Below the pieces are notes generated by a model. It searched no databases. It was given only the letters and a program-made list of their open reading frames with translations, and was not told where the DNA came from. Of a stretch of 64,000 bases of DNA, positions 1-8,721 are shown piece after piece (positions within the stretch are counted from its first letter, which is position 1; every line of letters starts with the position of its first letter). The DNA is taken from NCBI GenBank assembly GCA_039193195.1, contig JBCCWS010000002.1:248001-312000 (forward strand), written 5' to 3'. The DNA is from Pseudomonadota bacterium (lineage in GTDB: Bacteria > Pseudomonadota > Gammaproteobacteria > Steroidobacterales > JBCBZW01). A program made the position numbers and the translations under genes.

Positions 1-485
1 TCAGCTTCTTCAGGGCGCTCCAGCGCATTCAGCGTGGCACCAAGCGCGGACAAGGTGCGCGCATCGTTCGGGGCGAGCCGCTTGGCCTCGCCTAGAGAGG
101 TAAGTGCGCGCTCGTGCTCGCCGAGGGCACCTAAGACAATACCGAGGTTACGGTGGCCATCGAGGAAGTCCGGTTGGGCCGCGGTCGCTTTAGCGTAGGT
201 CTCAGCCGCCTCTTCGCGCTCGCCAAGATCATTCAGCACGTTAGCGAAATTATTCAGCAGCGCGGGGTGGCGCGGGAGCTTGCGCACCGCCTTGCCCAAC
301 AGCTCTCGTGCACGGGTGAGATCGCCGCTCGCCTTGTAAGCAAGGCCACGCACGTGGAGAACATTCGCATCCTCTCGAGCCCGAGGGGGAAGAGACTCCA
401 AGCCTTGCAGCGCGCGCGCCGGCTCGCCGCGCTGAATCAGTGCCAGTGCCTGGCTCAGCACCGCGTTGAGGGTCATCTTGGCCAT
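1..485 (-). CDS. TPR-repeat protein, N-terminal part (runs off the left edge)
   Basis: An open frame runs on the minus strand from an ATG at 485 (a second ATG lies at 476) to the window edge without a stop, giving about 161 residues. The protein is alanine- and leucine-rich with regularly spaced helical pairs of tetratricopeptide type, for example 'LLNNFANVLNDLGEREEAAE' and then 'GHRNLGIVLGALGEHERAL', in which the G/A and Y/L positions recur every 34 residues. TPRs are protein-interaction scaffolds. The C-terminal part, which would decide whether this is a TPR-sulfotransferase, a glycosyltransferase or a plain TPR protein, is not in the window. It is divergent from the hydroxylase gene at 543, with 57 bp between the starts, so the two probably share a control region. 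No convincing ribosome-binding site is visible. Confidence 0.72.
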   Translation of the reverse strand, partial: MAKMTLNAVLSQALALIQRGEPARALQGLESLPPRAREDANVLHVRGLAYKASGDLTRARELLGKAVRKLPRHPALLNNFANVLNDLGEREEAAETYAKATAAQPDFLDGHRNLGIVLGALGEHERALTSLGEAKRLAPNDARTLSALGATLNALERPEEA

Positions 486-542
486 GGCGGCAGCATAGCG
501 CAGCCGTTGTCCGTGCGCCGACAGCTGGCGATAATTGCTGTC

Positions 543-1655
543 ATGAACGATACAAGTACGGGACAAGCGCGGCAGAACGCGCTGTGTGGACAGGCCTTGG
601 ACGCGGAACTCGCCGGTCAGCTCGAGGGCGCCGTGGTCGACTACGTGCAAGCCGTGAAAATAGACCAGGCTAACCCCGTGCCACTGCTCTTCTTGGGCTA
701 TGCCTTGGCTGCCCAGGGACTCGAGGAGCGTGCGGCCGCCGCCTGGTCGCTCGCCGCAGACCGCGACCCCCGCGTCGTCAACGCTTGGCGCGGCCAAGTG
801 CGCGAGGACATTGCAGTTCGTTCGAAGGCCGCTCACAAAGGCGTACGTCAGTGGTTCACCCGCCTACATGAACGGGCCCTACAGGCTTTCGCGGCAGCGC
901 ATCCCGAGGCTGCAGTGGCGCGTATTGAGGAGGCGGTGTGGGTGCAGACCCACGATGGCGAAGTGAGCTTTCGCGCGCCCGCGCAAAAACCCCATGTGTT
1001 CTACGTGCCAGCACTCGCGTCAACCGCCGTCTTCAGTCGCGAACAGGCACCTTGGTTGAGCCGGCTAGAGGGTGCTTTCGACGCTATCTGCGAGGAGTAC
1101 GTCGCCGCCTGTGAGCTCGTCACCGGCCAGGTGCGCCCGTACCTGGATTGGAAGGTAGCGCGCAGCAATCCCCTCGCCCATCTCGCTCAGAGCCGGGCCT
1201 GGGCTGCCTTGCATCTGTTTAAGCAAAGCGAGCCCAACCAGCGGGTTATCGCTCACTTTCCGCGAACGCTCGCCGCCCTGCGCGAGCTGCCGCTGTTGGA
1301 AGTTGATGGGCAGCCACGGGAGGTGCTGTTCTCCGTGCTCGCTCCAGGCCAACACATCACGCCTCACTACGGGCTAGCCAATACCGATGCTACGGTGCAT
1401 CTGCCGCTCATCGTGCCCGGCGACTCAGCGCTTCGCGTAGCAGACGTCATCTACCCTTGGGAGCGCGGCAAGGCGCTGGCCTTCGATGATTCCTTCATCC
1501 ACGACAGCTGGAACAACGCGGACAGCGAGCGTGTCACGCTGCTCTTCGAGGCATGGCATCCAGATCTTACTGAGCAGGAGCAACGGGCGGTGCAGGCGTG
1601 TTTCGAGGCGCGCGCAGCCTGGAATCTACGCCGCCCCCAGCTCGCACTTTCCTAA
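543..1655 (+). CDS. TPR-linked aspartyl/asparaginyl beta-hydroxylase family protein
   Basis: This is a 370-residue protein. Residues 1-90 look like one or two TPR units ('PLLFLGYALAAQGLEERAAA'). Residues about 190-360 carry the Asp/Asn beta-hydroxylase fold of 2-oxoglutarate/Fe(II) oxygenases. The metal-binding pair is visible: His275 in 'TPHYGLANTDATVHLPL' and His320 in 'FIHDSWNNADSERVTLLFE', with the 2-oxoglutarate-binding Arg downstream. In this family two His and no carboxylate bind iron, as seen here. The family hydroxylates Asp, Asn or related side chains of proteins or peptides; the target here is unknown. I chose the ATG at 543 because it opens the TPR part and lies just after the divergent TPR gene; the frame stays open further upstream, but only as antisense to that gene. 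The stop overlaps the stop of the convergent sulfotransferase-like gene by 4 bp. Confidence 0.82.
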   Translation: MNDTSTGQARQNALCGQALDAELAGQLEGAVVDYVQAVKIDQANPVPLLFLGYALAAQGLEERAAAAWSLAADRDPRVVNAWRGQVREDIAVRSKAAHKGVRQWFTRLHERALQAFAAAHPEAAVARIEEAVWVQTHDGEVSFRAPAQKPHVFYVPALASTAVFSREQAPWLSRLEGAFDAICEEYVAACELVTGQVRPYLDWKVARSNPLAHLAQSRAWAALHLFKQSEPNQRVIAHFPRTLAALRELPLLEVDGQPREVLFSVLAPGQHITPHYGLANTDATVHLPLIVPGDSALRVADVIYPWERGKALAFDDSFIHDSWNNADSERVTLLFEAWHPDLTEQEQRAVQACFEARAAWNLRRPQLALS

Positions 1656-2713
1656 GGAAATCGCTCGTCCGCTCGCTCTGTCGCCAAGACGCTGTGTTGG
1701 CGAAGGACTAGTAGGGCATCATCTACGGCTCGCGAAGAACCGCGCAGCTTGCTCGACCACGCCAGCGTGAGGGAGATGGCATCACCGTGTTGAGCTTCGA
1801 TTTCAGCGCGCTCCTCTGCTCGCTGGGCGCTGTCGTATTCCAAATCGGCAAACTTCGAATGGCGCTGGAATGCTTGGCCTTCGGCAGCCGCGATCACCAT
1901 CTCTCGCGGCAATCGCAAACGAGCAAACTCATTGACTGCTGTCAGGGAGGCAAGTGGATTTGCGAGAAAAGCCCCCGCGCTAAGTGTGCCGACGGGCGCA
2001 GATCCCCTTGCGCTGAGCGCACTCACGTAGTTGTCGATCTGATGCCACCAAACCAGGGTAGCCACCTGTAGGTCCGTCAGCAGCATTCGCTCGCGCTCCT
2101 GCCATTGCTCCAGCGCCATCCCATCGAGGCGAAAGATGTTCAGCAGATGGCGCACGAACCAGCGGCCTGCTTCACCCTTTTTGATCACGGAGACGAGGAA
2201 CGCGCGCAGGTCAGCGTAGAGCAGCAGTAGCGGTGCCTCGAAAGTGATGAGCGTTGATAGCAGGTTGGCGCTCGCGTTGGTCGGCTTGAGGATGACCTGC
2301 TCTTGCGCGCTGAAGCGACGACCGAGCAAGCGCAGAACCAACTGGGTCAGGCGGGCGAGCGCCTGCTGATCTTCGCGGACCGCTTTGTGCACACGGGGAA
2401 GATTGGCGAGCTGCATCAACACATCGGGCTCCTTCAGAGCAAGCACCCGTCCCGGGTGATCCAGGGCGGATGCGAGCAGGGTCGAGCAGCAGAACGCAGT
2501 GTGAAAAATCATCGGGGGCTGGGAAAGGCCTGCTGCTGCAGCGCTCAGGGTTGCGATGGTCTCGCGTGAGGTGGCGGCGGAGGGTTCCGCGAAGCGCCTG
2601 TCGAGGAAAGGCGCCGAGCTCAGGGCCGTGCGCGTGGTGGGCATGAACCCGATCTCCCCGCGGGCTGGATCCAGTAACAGCGGGTACTGCTCCGCCGATG
2701 GCAAGGAACTCAC
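1652..2713 (-). CDS. Sulfotransferase-like P-loop protein
   Basis: This is a 353-residue protein with a GTG start. The segment 'PPMIFHTAFCCSTLLASAL', about residues 66-84, has the form of the 5'-phosphosulfate-binding loop of PAPS-dependent sulfotransferases. It is followed by 'ALKEPDVL', and later by 'LLLYADLRAFLVSVIKKG', which fits the second (3'-phosphate-binding) motif with Arg and Ser. The family moves sulfate from PAPS to a hydroxyl, but many bacterial members have no known substrate. It starts 30 bp after ntrC stops on the same strand and may be co-transcribed with it. It converges on the hydroxylase gene with a 4 bp stop-codon overlap. The assignment rests on motif recognition; a kinase-like P-loop protein is a less likely alternative. 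Confidence 0.6.
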   Translation of the reverse strand: MSSLPSAEQYPLLLDPARGEIGFMPTTRTALSSAPFLDRRFAEPSAATSRETIATLSAAAAGLSQPPMIFHTAFCCSTLLASALDHPGRVLALKEPDVLMQLANLPRVHKAVREDQQALARLTQLVLRLLGRRFSAQEQVILKPTNASANLLSTLITFEAPLLLLYADLRAFLVSVIKKGEAGRWFVRHLLNIFRLDGMALEQWQERERMLLTDLQVATLVWWHQIDNYVSALSARGSAPVGTLSAGAFLANPLASLTAVNEFARLRLPREMVIAAAEGQAFQRHSKFADLEYDSAQRAEERAEIEAQHGDAISLTLAWSSKLRGSSRAVDDALLVLRQHSVLATERADERFP

Positions 2714-2743
2714 AGACAGGTCTCGCAGGAGTTGGCTGGTAAG

Positions 2744-4147
2744 TTAGCCCAATCCAAGCGTTCGCATTTTTCGCGTGAGCGTGTTTCGGCCCCAGCCCAG
2801 TAGTCGGGCCGCCTGCTGTCGGTGGCCGCCGGCCCGTGCCATCGCTGCACGGATGAGAGCGCGTTCGAACTCCGGCAGCGCCTCATCGAGCAACGGCGGA
2901 GCGTCAGCCTCGGCGAGAGCGGCTTCGGCCCAACGAGCGAGAGAGACCGCCCAGCTCGCTGCTTGCTCGCCGGCGGGCGCCTTGAGACCGTCCAATTCAC
3001 TCGCAACATCCTGCGCCTCGATGCGCTCGCCTGGCGCCAGCAGCGTGAGGCGGCGACAGACGTTGACTAACTCACGTACGTTACCCGGCCAATGATAGCG
3101 CTGGAGCGCTGACTCGGCCTCGCCCGTCAGCACCTTTGGGGCGATTCCTGCCTCCGCCGCAGACTGGCGCAGATAGTGAGCGAGGAGCGCGGGAACATCC
3201 TCGCGCCGCTCGCGCAGGGGCGGGACGCGAATGCGGATGACGTTCAGACGATGGTAGAGATCCTCGCGGAAGGTACCGTCGGCGACACGAGCTTCGAGAT
3301 TTTGGTGGGTGGCGGCGATGACCCGGACGTCTGCCTGGAGGGGTGCCCGGCCGCCAACCCGGTAGAACTCACCTTCGGCCAGCACGCGCAGGAGGCGCGT
3401 TTGCAGGGGCGTCGGCATATCCCCGATCTCGTCGAGGAAAATCGTGCCACTGCGCGCTTGCTCGAAGCGGCCAGGGCGCTGGGCGTCAGCACCGGTAAAC
3501 GCACCTCGCTCGTGGCCAAATAGCTCAGATTCGAGCAGCTCTGTTGGCACGGCGGAGGTATTCAGGGCGATGAAGGGCCCGTCCCGGCGCGGACTGTGCT
3601 GATGCAGGGCGTTCGCCACCAACTCCTTTCCCGTGCCAGATTCACCGGTAATCATGGCCGTCATGTGCGATCGCGTGAGACGACCGATCGCGCGGTACAC
3701 CTCCTGCATCCCCGGAGCGCGGCCGATCAGGGTGCCAAAGCTCGCCTGCGGATTCGCCTCCGCTGGCTGCTGCTTACGGTGTAACGCAGCACGATTGACG
3801 AGGTCGACCGCCTCGTCCACGTCGAAGGGCTTCGGTAGATACTCGAAGGCGCCGCCGCCGTAGGCCAGCACCGCGCTGTCGAGATCGCTATGCGCGGTCA
3901 TCACGATGAACGGCAGGGTGGGGTAGCGATCGGCGAATTCGCGCATGAGGTCGATGCCGTCTGCATCGGGCATCACAACGTCGGTGATCACGACATCGGG
4001 CGCGACGTCGCGGGCAAACGCGTGACGAAAACCATCCGCGTCGGCAAAGGTGCGCACACTGAAATCCGCTTCGCGCAGGGCCTGTTCCAGTACCCAGCGG
4101 ATCGACTGATCGTCGTCGAGTACGTATACGGTGGTGCGATCACTCAT
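2744..4147 (-). CDS. ntrC: Nitrogen regulation response regulator NtrC (sigma-54 activator)
   Basis: This 467-residue protein has the NtrC architecture. The receiver domain (1-120) carries the phospho-acceptor Asp56 in 'DVVITDVVMP'. The AAA+ sigma-54 interaction domain (about 140-375) has a Walker A motif 'GESGTGKE' (168-175) and the sigma-54-contacting loop GAFTGA (215-220). A Fis-type helix-turn-helix closes the C-terminus ('GGHRQQAARLLGWGRNTLTRK'). Phosphorylated NtrC activates nitrogen-assimilation promoters such as glnA. The ATG at 4147 was chosen over upstream in-frame starts because it opens the receiver domain ('MSDRTTVYVLDDDQ') and overlaps the end of ntrB by 8 bp, which suggests translational coupling. 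The two genes form the ntrBC pair. Confidence 0.96.
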   Translation of the reverse strand: MSDRTTVYVLDDDQSIRWVLEQALREADFSVRTFADADGFRHAFARDVAPDVVITDVVMPDADGIDLMREFADRYPTLPFIVMTAHSDLDSAVLAYGGGAFEYLPKPFDVDEAVDLVNRAALHRKQQPAEANPQASFGTLIGRAPGMQEVYRAIGRLTRSHMTAMITGESGTGKELVANALHQHSPRRDGPFIALNTSAVPTELLESELFGHERGAFTGADAQRPGRFEQARSGTIFLDEIGDMPTPLQTRLLRVLAEGEFYRVGGRAPLQADVRVIAATHQNLEARVADGTFREDLYHRLNVIRIRVPPLRERREDVPALLAHYLRQSAAEAGIAPKVLTGEAESALQRYHWPGNVRELVNVCRRLTLLAPGERIEAQDVASELDGLKAPAGEQAASWAVSLARWAEAALAEADAPPLLDEALPEFERALIRAAMARAGGHRQQAARLLGWGRNTLTRKMRTLGLG

Positions 4148-5267
4148 GCGGGGTGGGATCCTCGGCAGGGAGCAGGACAGAGAAGACCGTCCGCCCAGGC
4201 TTGCTCTCATACTCGATCGATCCTCGTTGGCGGCTGATCAGCTCAAGCGCGGTCGGTAGCCCGATGCCGGTTCCATCGCGGCGCCCAGTCACTAGGGGAA
4301 AGAAAAGGGACTCGCGCAAACTCTCTGGTACGCCAGGACCGTCGTCTTCGATGTCGACGCGCACCATATTCGACCGGTACTCACCGTAGACCACGGCCTG
4401 CGAAACTGCGCGCGTACGCACACGGAGACGACCCGCCTCGTTCATCGCCTGGAGCGCGTTGCGTACCAGGTTATGGATCGCCTGGATCACCTCGTCGCGA
4501 TCGATCAACACATTCGGTAGGCTCGGGTCATAGTCTGTGACGATTTGCACTCTGGTGAGCTCGTCGGCCCGCACTAGGCGCACCAAATCATCGAGTGGCT
4601 CGTGCACGTTAACCCAGGCCGGACGCGATCTGCGTGGCGGCCCCAGCAGCGAGTCCACAAGCTGCGTCAGCCGATCTGCTTCCCGCATGATGATGCCCGT
4701 ATACTCGCGGCCGTCTTCGCCCAGGCGGCGCTCGAGTAGCTGGGCCGCGCCGCGAAGACCGCCTAAGGGGTTCTTTATCTCGTGGGCTAGCTGGCGCACC
4801 ATCGTGCGATTGGCGTCCAGCTGCACCAAGTTGGCCGCATCACGGTCGAATCTCAGGCGCGCCTGGGCGTCGTGGCATTCCAGAAGCACGCCGGCGAACT
4901 GGCGGTCCTCCTCGAGCGGGCTTAGCTGCACATCGATCATGCTGTCGAAGGCGCTGGAAGCGCGTGGACGCAGGGGTAGGGCGCGGCAAATGAGCGAACG
5001 GTGCGTGGCGAGTGCCTGTTGGACCAGGCGCGCAAGCGGTGCATCAGCCTGGAGGGACATGGCCACAGGGTGACCCAGGAGCTTGCTGGCGCTAAGGCCG
5101 AGGAGGGCCTCGGCGGCCGGGTTGGCGTAACGGACGGTGCCCTGCGCATCGAGGCGTAGCAGGGCGGTGCGCAAGTGGTTAAGCAGAAAGCGAAGGGGGT
5201 TCGCATCCTCCGGTGCGCACGGACTGAGCTCAACCACGGTGGGCTCCCGCGGCAACGAACGTATCAC
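4140..5267 (-). CDS. ntrB: Nitrogen regulation sensor histidine kinase NtrB
   Basis: This is a 375-residue soluble histidine kinase. An N-terminal PAS domain (about 25-135) precedes a dimerisation/phospho-acceptor helix with His162 in 'RQLAHEIKNPLGGLRGAAQL'. The C-terminal ATP-binding domain has N, G1 and G2 boxes ('NLVRNALQAM', 'DDGPGVP', 'GTGIGLPTA'). There are no membrane segments. NtrB phosphorylates NtrC under nitrogen limitation and acts as a phosphatase when bound by PII. It lies between the DUF4124 gene (9 bp upstream) and ntrC (8 bp overlap), so the three probably form one transcript. The E. coli name is glnL. Confidence 0.95.
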   Translation of the reverse strand: MIRSLPREPTVVELSPCAPEDANPLRFLLNHLRTALLRLDAQGTVRYANPAAEALLGLSASKLLGHPVAMSLQADAPLARLVQQALATHRSLICRALPLRPRASSAFDSMIDVQLSPLEEDRQFAGVLLECHDAQARLRFDRDAANLVQLDANRTMVRQLAHEIKNPLGGLRGAAQLLERRLGEDGREYTGIIMREADRLTQLVDSLLGPPRRSRPAWVNVHEPLDDLVRLVRADELTRVQIVTDYDPSLPNVLIDRDEVIQAIHNLVRNALQAMNEAGRLRVRTRAVSQAVVYGEYRSNMVRVDIEDDGPGVPESLRESLFFPLVTGRRDGTGIGLPTALELISRQRGSIEYESKPGRTVFSVLLPAEDPTPHE

Positions 5268-5276
5268 ATAGGCGCC

Positions 5277-5846
5277 CTAGGGCGCTCGCAGTTGGGACTG
5301 CTGGCGGACGTAGAAAGTCACGTTCGTGCTGCGCGAGACTTGGCTGCCAGCACCATCCACCAGGACCGCGCTCACCGAGTGAGTACCTCGGTAGACCGGC
5401 GAGAGCTGGAAGGATTGCTGCCCTGGACTTCCCGTTGCCACCACCGCACCGTCTAGGTAGATGTTGACGCGGCCCCGATCGGGCATCTGCGGCTCTACGT
5501 TCACCGCCACCTGGACGACGCCCGCCGTGTTGACGAAGGTCTCGTCGGCGGTGGGACGCACCATAGTGATCGTCGGCGTGACGGGAGCATCCTCCGCAGC
5601 ATCGTCTCCACTCGAAACACGCGCGGTCGCCGCGGCAGGCGCCGCCGGCCCCTGAGCGCCGCGTGGCAGCGGCACTTGCAAGGTTCGAACTTGGCGGGCG
5701 TCGCTCGGCGGGGGGCGATCCGAATAATGCCGCGTGCCGGCCGAATCCACCCAGGTATAGGTCTCGCGCTCCTGGGCGCCCGCGACCGCCACCGCGAGGA
5801 GGATCCCCACGGCCGCCGGCCACGAGGTGATGCGTGGGCTTTTCAT
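5277..5846 (-). CDS. Exported DUF4124-domain protein
   Basis: This is a 189-residue protein with a clear signal peptide: a basic start, then a hydrophobic core ending near 'VAVAGAQ'. The DUF4124 signature follows directly in 'TYTWVDSAGTRHYSDRPPP', about residues 29-47. A low-complexity Ala/Pro linker leads to a beta-rich C-terminal domain (about 95-185, 'VNIYLDGAVVATGSPG'). DUF4124 proteins are common in the envelope of gammaproteobacteria and their function is unknown. The gene sits between glnA (193 bp gap) and ntrB (9 bp gap). A DUF4124 gene in this place is, as far as I recall, a recurring neighbour of ntrBC, but that does not show a role in nitrogen control. Confidence 0.85.
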   Translation of the reverse strand: MKSPRITSWPAAVGILLAVAVAGAQERETYTWVDSAGTRHYSDRPPPSDARQVRTLQVPLPRGAQGPAAPAAATARVSSGDDAAEDAPVTPTITMVRPTADETFVNTAGVVQVAVNVEPQMPDRGRVNIYLDGAVVATGSPGQQSFQLSPVYRGTHSVSAVLVDGAGSQVSRSTNVTFYVRQQSQLRAP

Positions 5847-6001
5847 GATCGCAGCTTAGCGCGGGCCCCGGCCATGGAACAGAACGCAACGCACGCTCCG
5901 CACGCATTTCCGGGGCCAGGGGCGACGAACGGCCAGCAAATGGTGCCGCGTGGGAGTGGCGGACGGTTGGGAAGGAGGAGCGCACCGATACGACAACTGC
6001 C

Positions 6002-6030
6002 GGGCACGGGCAGCACGAGCCGCCCGTGCC
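6002..6030 (-). terminator. Hairpin just after glnA
   Basis: A perfect 9 bp inverted repeat, GGCACGGGC (6003-6011) and GCCCGTGCC (6022-6030), has a 10-base loop and lies 10 bp past the glnA stop in the direction of glnA transcription. Only a weak T-rich stretch follows. It could therefore be a partial terminator or an mRNA-stabilising structure that sets a lower level for the downstream DUF4124-ntrBC genes. Confidence 0.5.
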
Positions 6031-6039
6031 GCAGGCGCC

Positions 6040-7455
6040 TTAGAGACTGTAGTACATCGCGAATTCCACCGGATGCGTGGTCATGTTCAGACGTTCCACA
6101 TCCTCAGACTTGAGCCCGATGTAGGCATCGATCATGTCATCGTCGAAAACGCCCCCGGCACGTAAGAAGTCCCGATCGCTATCCAGTGCCTCCAAGGCCT
6201 GCTCCAGGGACGAGGCCACCGTGGGGATGCCCGCGGCCTCTTCCGGAGGCAGGTCGTAGAGGTCCTTATCCAGCGCATCGCCCGGGTGGATCTTGTTTTG
6301 AATGCCATCCAGACCTGCCATGACCATCGCTGAGAAGGCGAAGTAGGGGTTTGCCATGGAGTCTGGAAAGCGCACCTCGATTCGCCGCGCCTTCGGGCTG
6401 GAGACGAAGGGAATGCGGATCGATGCAGAACGGTTACGAGCCGAGTACGCTAGCATCACGGGGGCTTCAAAGCCCGGTACCAGTCGCTTGTAGCTGTTTG
6501 TCGCCGGGTTAGCGAAGGCGTTGATGGCGCGCGCGTGCTTGATCAGTCCGCCGATGTAGAAGAGTGCTGTCTCCGACAGACCACCGTAGCGATCACCAGA
6601 GAACAGGTTGTTGCCGTCCTTGGAAAGGCTCTGGTGTACGTGCATACCGTTGCCGTTGTCGCCGACCAGGGGTTTTGGCATGAAGGTCGCTGTCTTGCCG
6701 TAGACATGGGCGACGTTCATCACCGTGTACTTGAGGATCTGAACCTCGTCGGCCTTTTTGATCAGGGTGTTGAAGCGCACGCCGATCTCACACTGACCGG
6801 CCGTGGCCACCTCGTGGTGGTGAACTTCCGTGGGCAAGCCCATCTCTTCGAGGGCGCGACACATGGCCGAGCGAACGTCGTGGAGCGAGTCGACCGGCGG
6901 CACGGGAAAGTAGCCTCCCTTCACGCCGGGGCGGTGGCCTATGTTGTTGCCATCGTAGTCGTCGCCGGAGGTCCAAACGGCCTCCTGGCTGTCGATCGAG
7001 TAGCTGGCGCCGCGCATCTGCACGTCCCAGCGTGCACTGTCGAATACGAAAAATTCGTTCTCCGGGCCGAAGTAGGCGGTGTCGGCGATGCCCGTGGACT
7101 TTAGGTACTCCTCCGTTCGGCGAGCGAGCGAGCGAGGATCGCGGTTGTACCCCTGCATAGTGGAGGGCTCCCACACATCGCACGTGATGTTGACCGTGGT
7201 CTCTTCCGTGAACACGTCCACCACCGCCGTGCCCGGATCGGGCATGAGGACCATGTCGGACTCATTGATGCCCTTCCAACCGTTTATCGAGGAGCCGTCG
7301 AACATCTTGCCTTCGTCGAAGAAGTCCTCGTCGATCGTGCTCGCAGGCACCGTGACATGCTGCTCCTTACCGCGTGTGTCGGTGAAGCGCAGGTCCACAA
7401 ATGCCACTTCACGTTCCTTGATTAGTCCGAGCACCTCAGCAGGGCTTGTCATCAT
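6040..7455 (-). CDS. glnA: Glutamine synthetase type I
   Basis: This 471-residue enzyme makes glutamine from glutamate, ammonia and ATP. It shows the GSI signatures 'FDGSSINGW' (52-60), the ATP-binding '[17 protein letters not shown]' (261-277) and 'NRSASIRIP'. The adenylylation site is Tyr400 in '[11 protein letters not shown]', equivalent to the regulated Tyr of enteric GSI-beta, so activity is probably controlled by GlnE/PII. Two adjacent ATG codons (7455 and 7452) are possible; a GGAG motif stands 4 and 7 bases away, and the second is slightly better spaced. Transcription is probably driven by the sigma-54 promoter and NtrC-type sites upstream. It is the first gene of a glnA, DUF4124, ntrB, ntrC series. 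Confidence 0.98.
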   Translation of the reverse strand: MMTSPAEVLGLIKEREVAFVDLRFTDTRGKEQHVTVPASTIDEDFFDEGKMFDGSSINGWKGINESDMVLMPDPGTAVVDVFTEETTVNITCDVWEPSTMQGYNRDPRSLARRTEEYLKSTGIADTAYFGPENEFFVFDSARWDVQMRGASYSIDSQEAVWTSGDDYDGNNIGHRPGVKGGYFPVPPVDSLHDVRSAMCRALEEMGLPTEVHHHEVATAGQCEIGVRFNTLIKKADEVQILKYTVMNVAHVYGKTATFMPKPLVGDNGNGMHVHQSLSKDGNNLFSGDRYGGLSETALFYIGGLIKHARAINAFANPATNSYKRLVPGFEAPVMLAYSARNRSASIRIPFVSSPKARRIEVRFPDSMANPYFAFSAMVMAGLDGIQNKIHPGDALDKDLYDLPPEEAAGIPTVASSLEQALEALDSDRDFLRAGGVFDDDMIDAYIGLKSEDVERLNMTTHPVEFAMYYSL

Positions 7456-7563
7456 CGCTCTCCAAGCTTGGCGTTGTTTGTTAGTTGATGAATTCGTCCG
7501 GCCTGCCTACCCAACAAAGGTCGGGCCGTTGACGGCGGTCATGTGATCCGGGTCACACGGCGC

Positions 7564-7580
7564 TGCAATGGTCATGCCAC
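7564..7580 (-). promoter_or_regulatory. Sigma-54 promoter of glnA
   Basis: Read on the minus strand, the sequence is TGGCATG-ACCA-TTGCA. This matches the sigma-54 consensus TGGCACG-N4-TTGCA with one mismatch and keeps the invariant GG and GC separated by exactly 10 bases. The predicted start of transcription is near 7553, which gives a leader of about 100 bases for glnA. Confidence 0.88.
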
Positions 7581-7651
7581 CAATAGGGAGCTCCAAAAGA
7601 GGCAAGAACGCACTTCGCCGATGCGCCCACCCCAACCGCGGGCGGCTACAA

Positions 7652-7679
7652 TGGTGCACGGCTGCTCTATATTGGTGCA
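7652..7679 (-). promoter_or_regulatory. NtrC enhancer sites upstream of glnA
   Basis: TGCTCTATATTGGTGCA (7663-7679) differs by only two bases from the second NtrC enhancer site of E. coli glnA as I recall it (AGCACTATATTGGTGCA). A second half-site TGGTGCA stands at 7652-7658. The repeated TGGTGCA half-sites are 21 bp, or two helical turns, apart. The centres lie about 97 and 118 bp upstream of the predicted start, a normal enhancer distance. The rest of the 360 bp glnA-glyQ gap contains a TATACT hexamer (7732-7737) that may serve glyQ, but no good -35 box. Confidence 0.8.
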
Positions 7680-7815
7680 GCCTCAGGATACACCGCCGAA
7701 TCGCAGGCGGCGCGAGCGCGTATAGGTCCGCTATACTGCGCGGCCAGCGAAACCTTGCCGCATGGCAGCAATGGGCGTTCCTCGGACCGCCTTTTCCACA
7801 CCTCAGACACTACCG

Positions 7816-8721
7816 ATGAGCACACCGCAGACCTTTCAGGAGCTGATCTTTGCACTGCAGGAGTACTGGGGATCCCAGGGCTGCGCAGTCCTGCAGCCCT
7901 ACGACCAGCAGATGGGCGCCGGCACGTTCCACCCAGCTACGTTCCTGCGCGCGATAGGTCCAGAGCCCTGGGCGGCAGCCTACGTGCAACCGAGCCGACG
8001 CCCTACGGATGGGCGCTACGCGGAGAATCCCTTCCGCCTCCAGCACTACTATCAGTTTCAGGTGCTCATCAAACCCTCGCCCAAGGACATCCTGGAGCGG
8101 TACCTCGGCTCCCTGCGTGCCCTCGGCCTGGACCCCTTGGTGCACGACATTCGCTTCGTCGAGGACAACTGGGAATCGCCGACCCTCGGAGCATGGGGCC
8201 TCGGTTGGGAGGTTTGGCTAAACGGTATGGAAGTCACCCAGTTCACCTACTTCCAGCAGGTAGGCGGGTTGGACTGCCGCCCCGTGTCGGCCGAGATCAC
8301 CTACGGGCTAGAGCGCATCGCCATGTACCTGCAGGGCGTCGAAGACTTGTTTGACCTGGTCTGGGTAGAGAGCCCCTCGGGGCCAATCACCTACGCCGAC
8401 GTTTACCGCCAAAGCGAACGCGAGCAGTCGGTGTTCAACTTCGAGGAGGCGGATACGGAACGCTTGTTTGCGGACTTCGATGCCTGCGAGCGGGAGTGCG
8501 AGGGGCTCATCGCTCGCGACCTCACCTATCCTGCCTACGAGCAAGTGCTGGCCGCCTCCCACAGTTTCAATCTCCTGGATGCCCGCCACGCCATTTCGGT
8601 AACCGAGCGCCAACGCTTCATCCTCCGCGTGCGCAACATGGCCAAGGCGGTGGCCGAGTGCTATTTCCGTAGTCGGGAGACGATCGGGTTTCCTATGTGT
8701 CAGCAGAGGGCTGGCCGATGA
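7816..8721 (+). CDS. glyQ: Glycyl-tRNA synthetase alpha subunit
   Basis: This 301-residue catalytic subunit of the tetrameric class II glycyl-tRNA synthetase charges tRNA-Gly. It is almost colinear with the E. coli protein through '[20 protein letters not shown]', '[20 protein letters not shown]' and the terminal '[10 protein letters not shown]'. I chose the ATG at 7816 because it gives '[18 protein letters not shown]', the expected N-terminus; the frame is open from 7762, but that extension is not family-like. No strong ribosome-binding site is seen. Its stop overlaps the glyS start in an ATGA. Confidence 0.97.
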   Translation: MSTPQTFQELIFALQEYWGSQGCAVLQPYDQQMGAGTFHPATFLRAIGPEPWAAAYVQPSRRPTDGRYAENPFRLQHYYQFQVLIKPSPKDILERYLGSLRALGLDPLVHDIRFVEDNWESPTLGAWGLGWEVWLNGMEVTQFTYFQQVGGLDCRPVSAEITYGLERIAMYLQGVEDLFDLVWVESPSGPITYADVYRQSEREQSVFNFEEADTERLFADFDACERECEGLIARDLTYPAYEQVLAASHSFNLLDARHAISVTERQRFILRVRNMAKAVAECYFRSRETIGFPMCQQRAGR

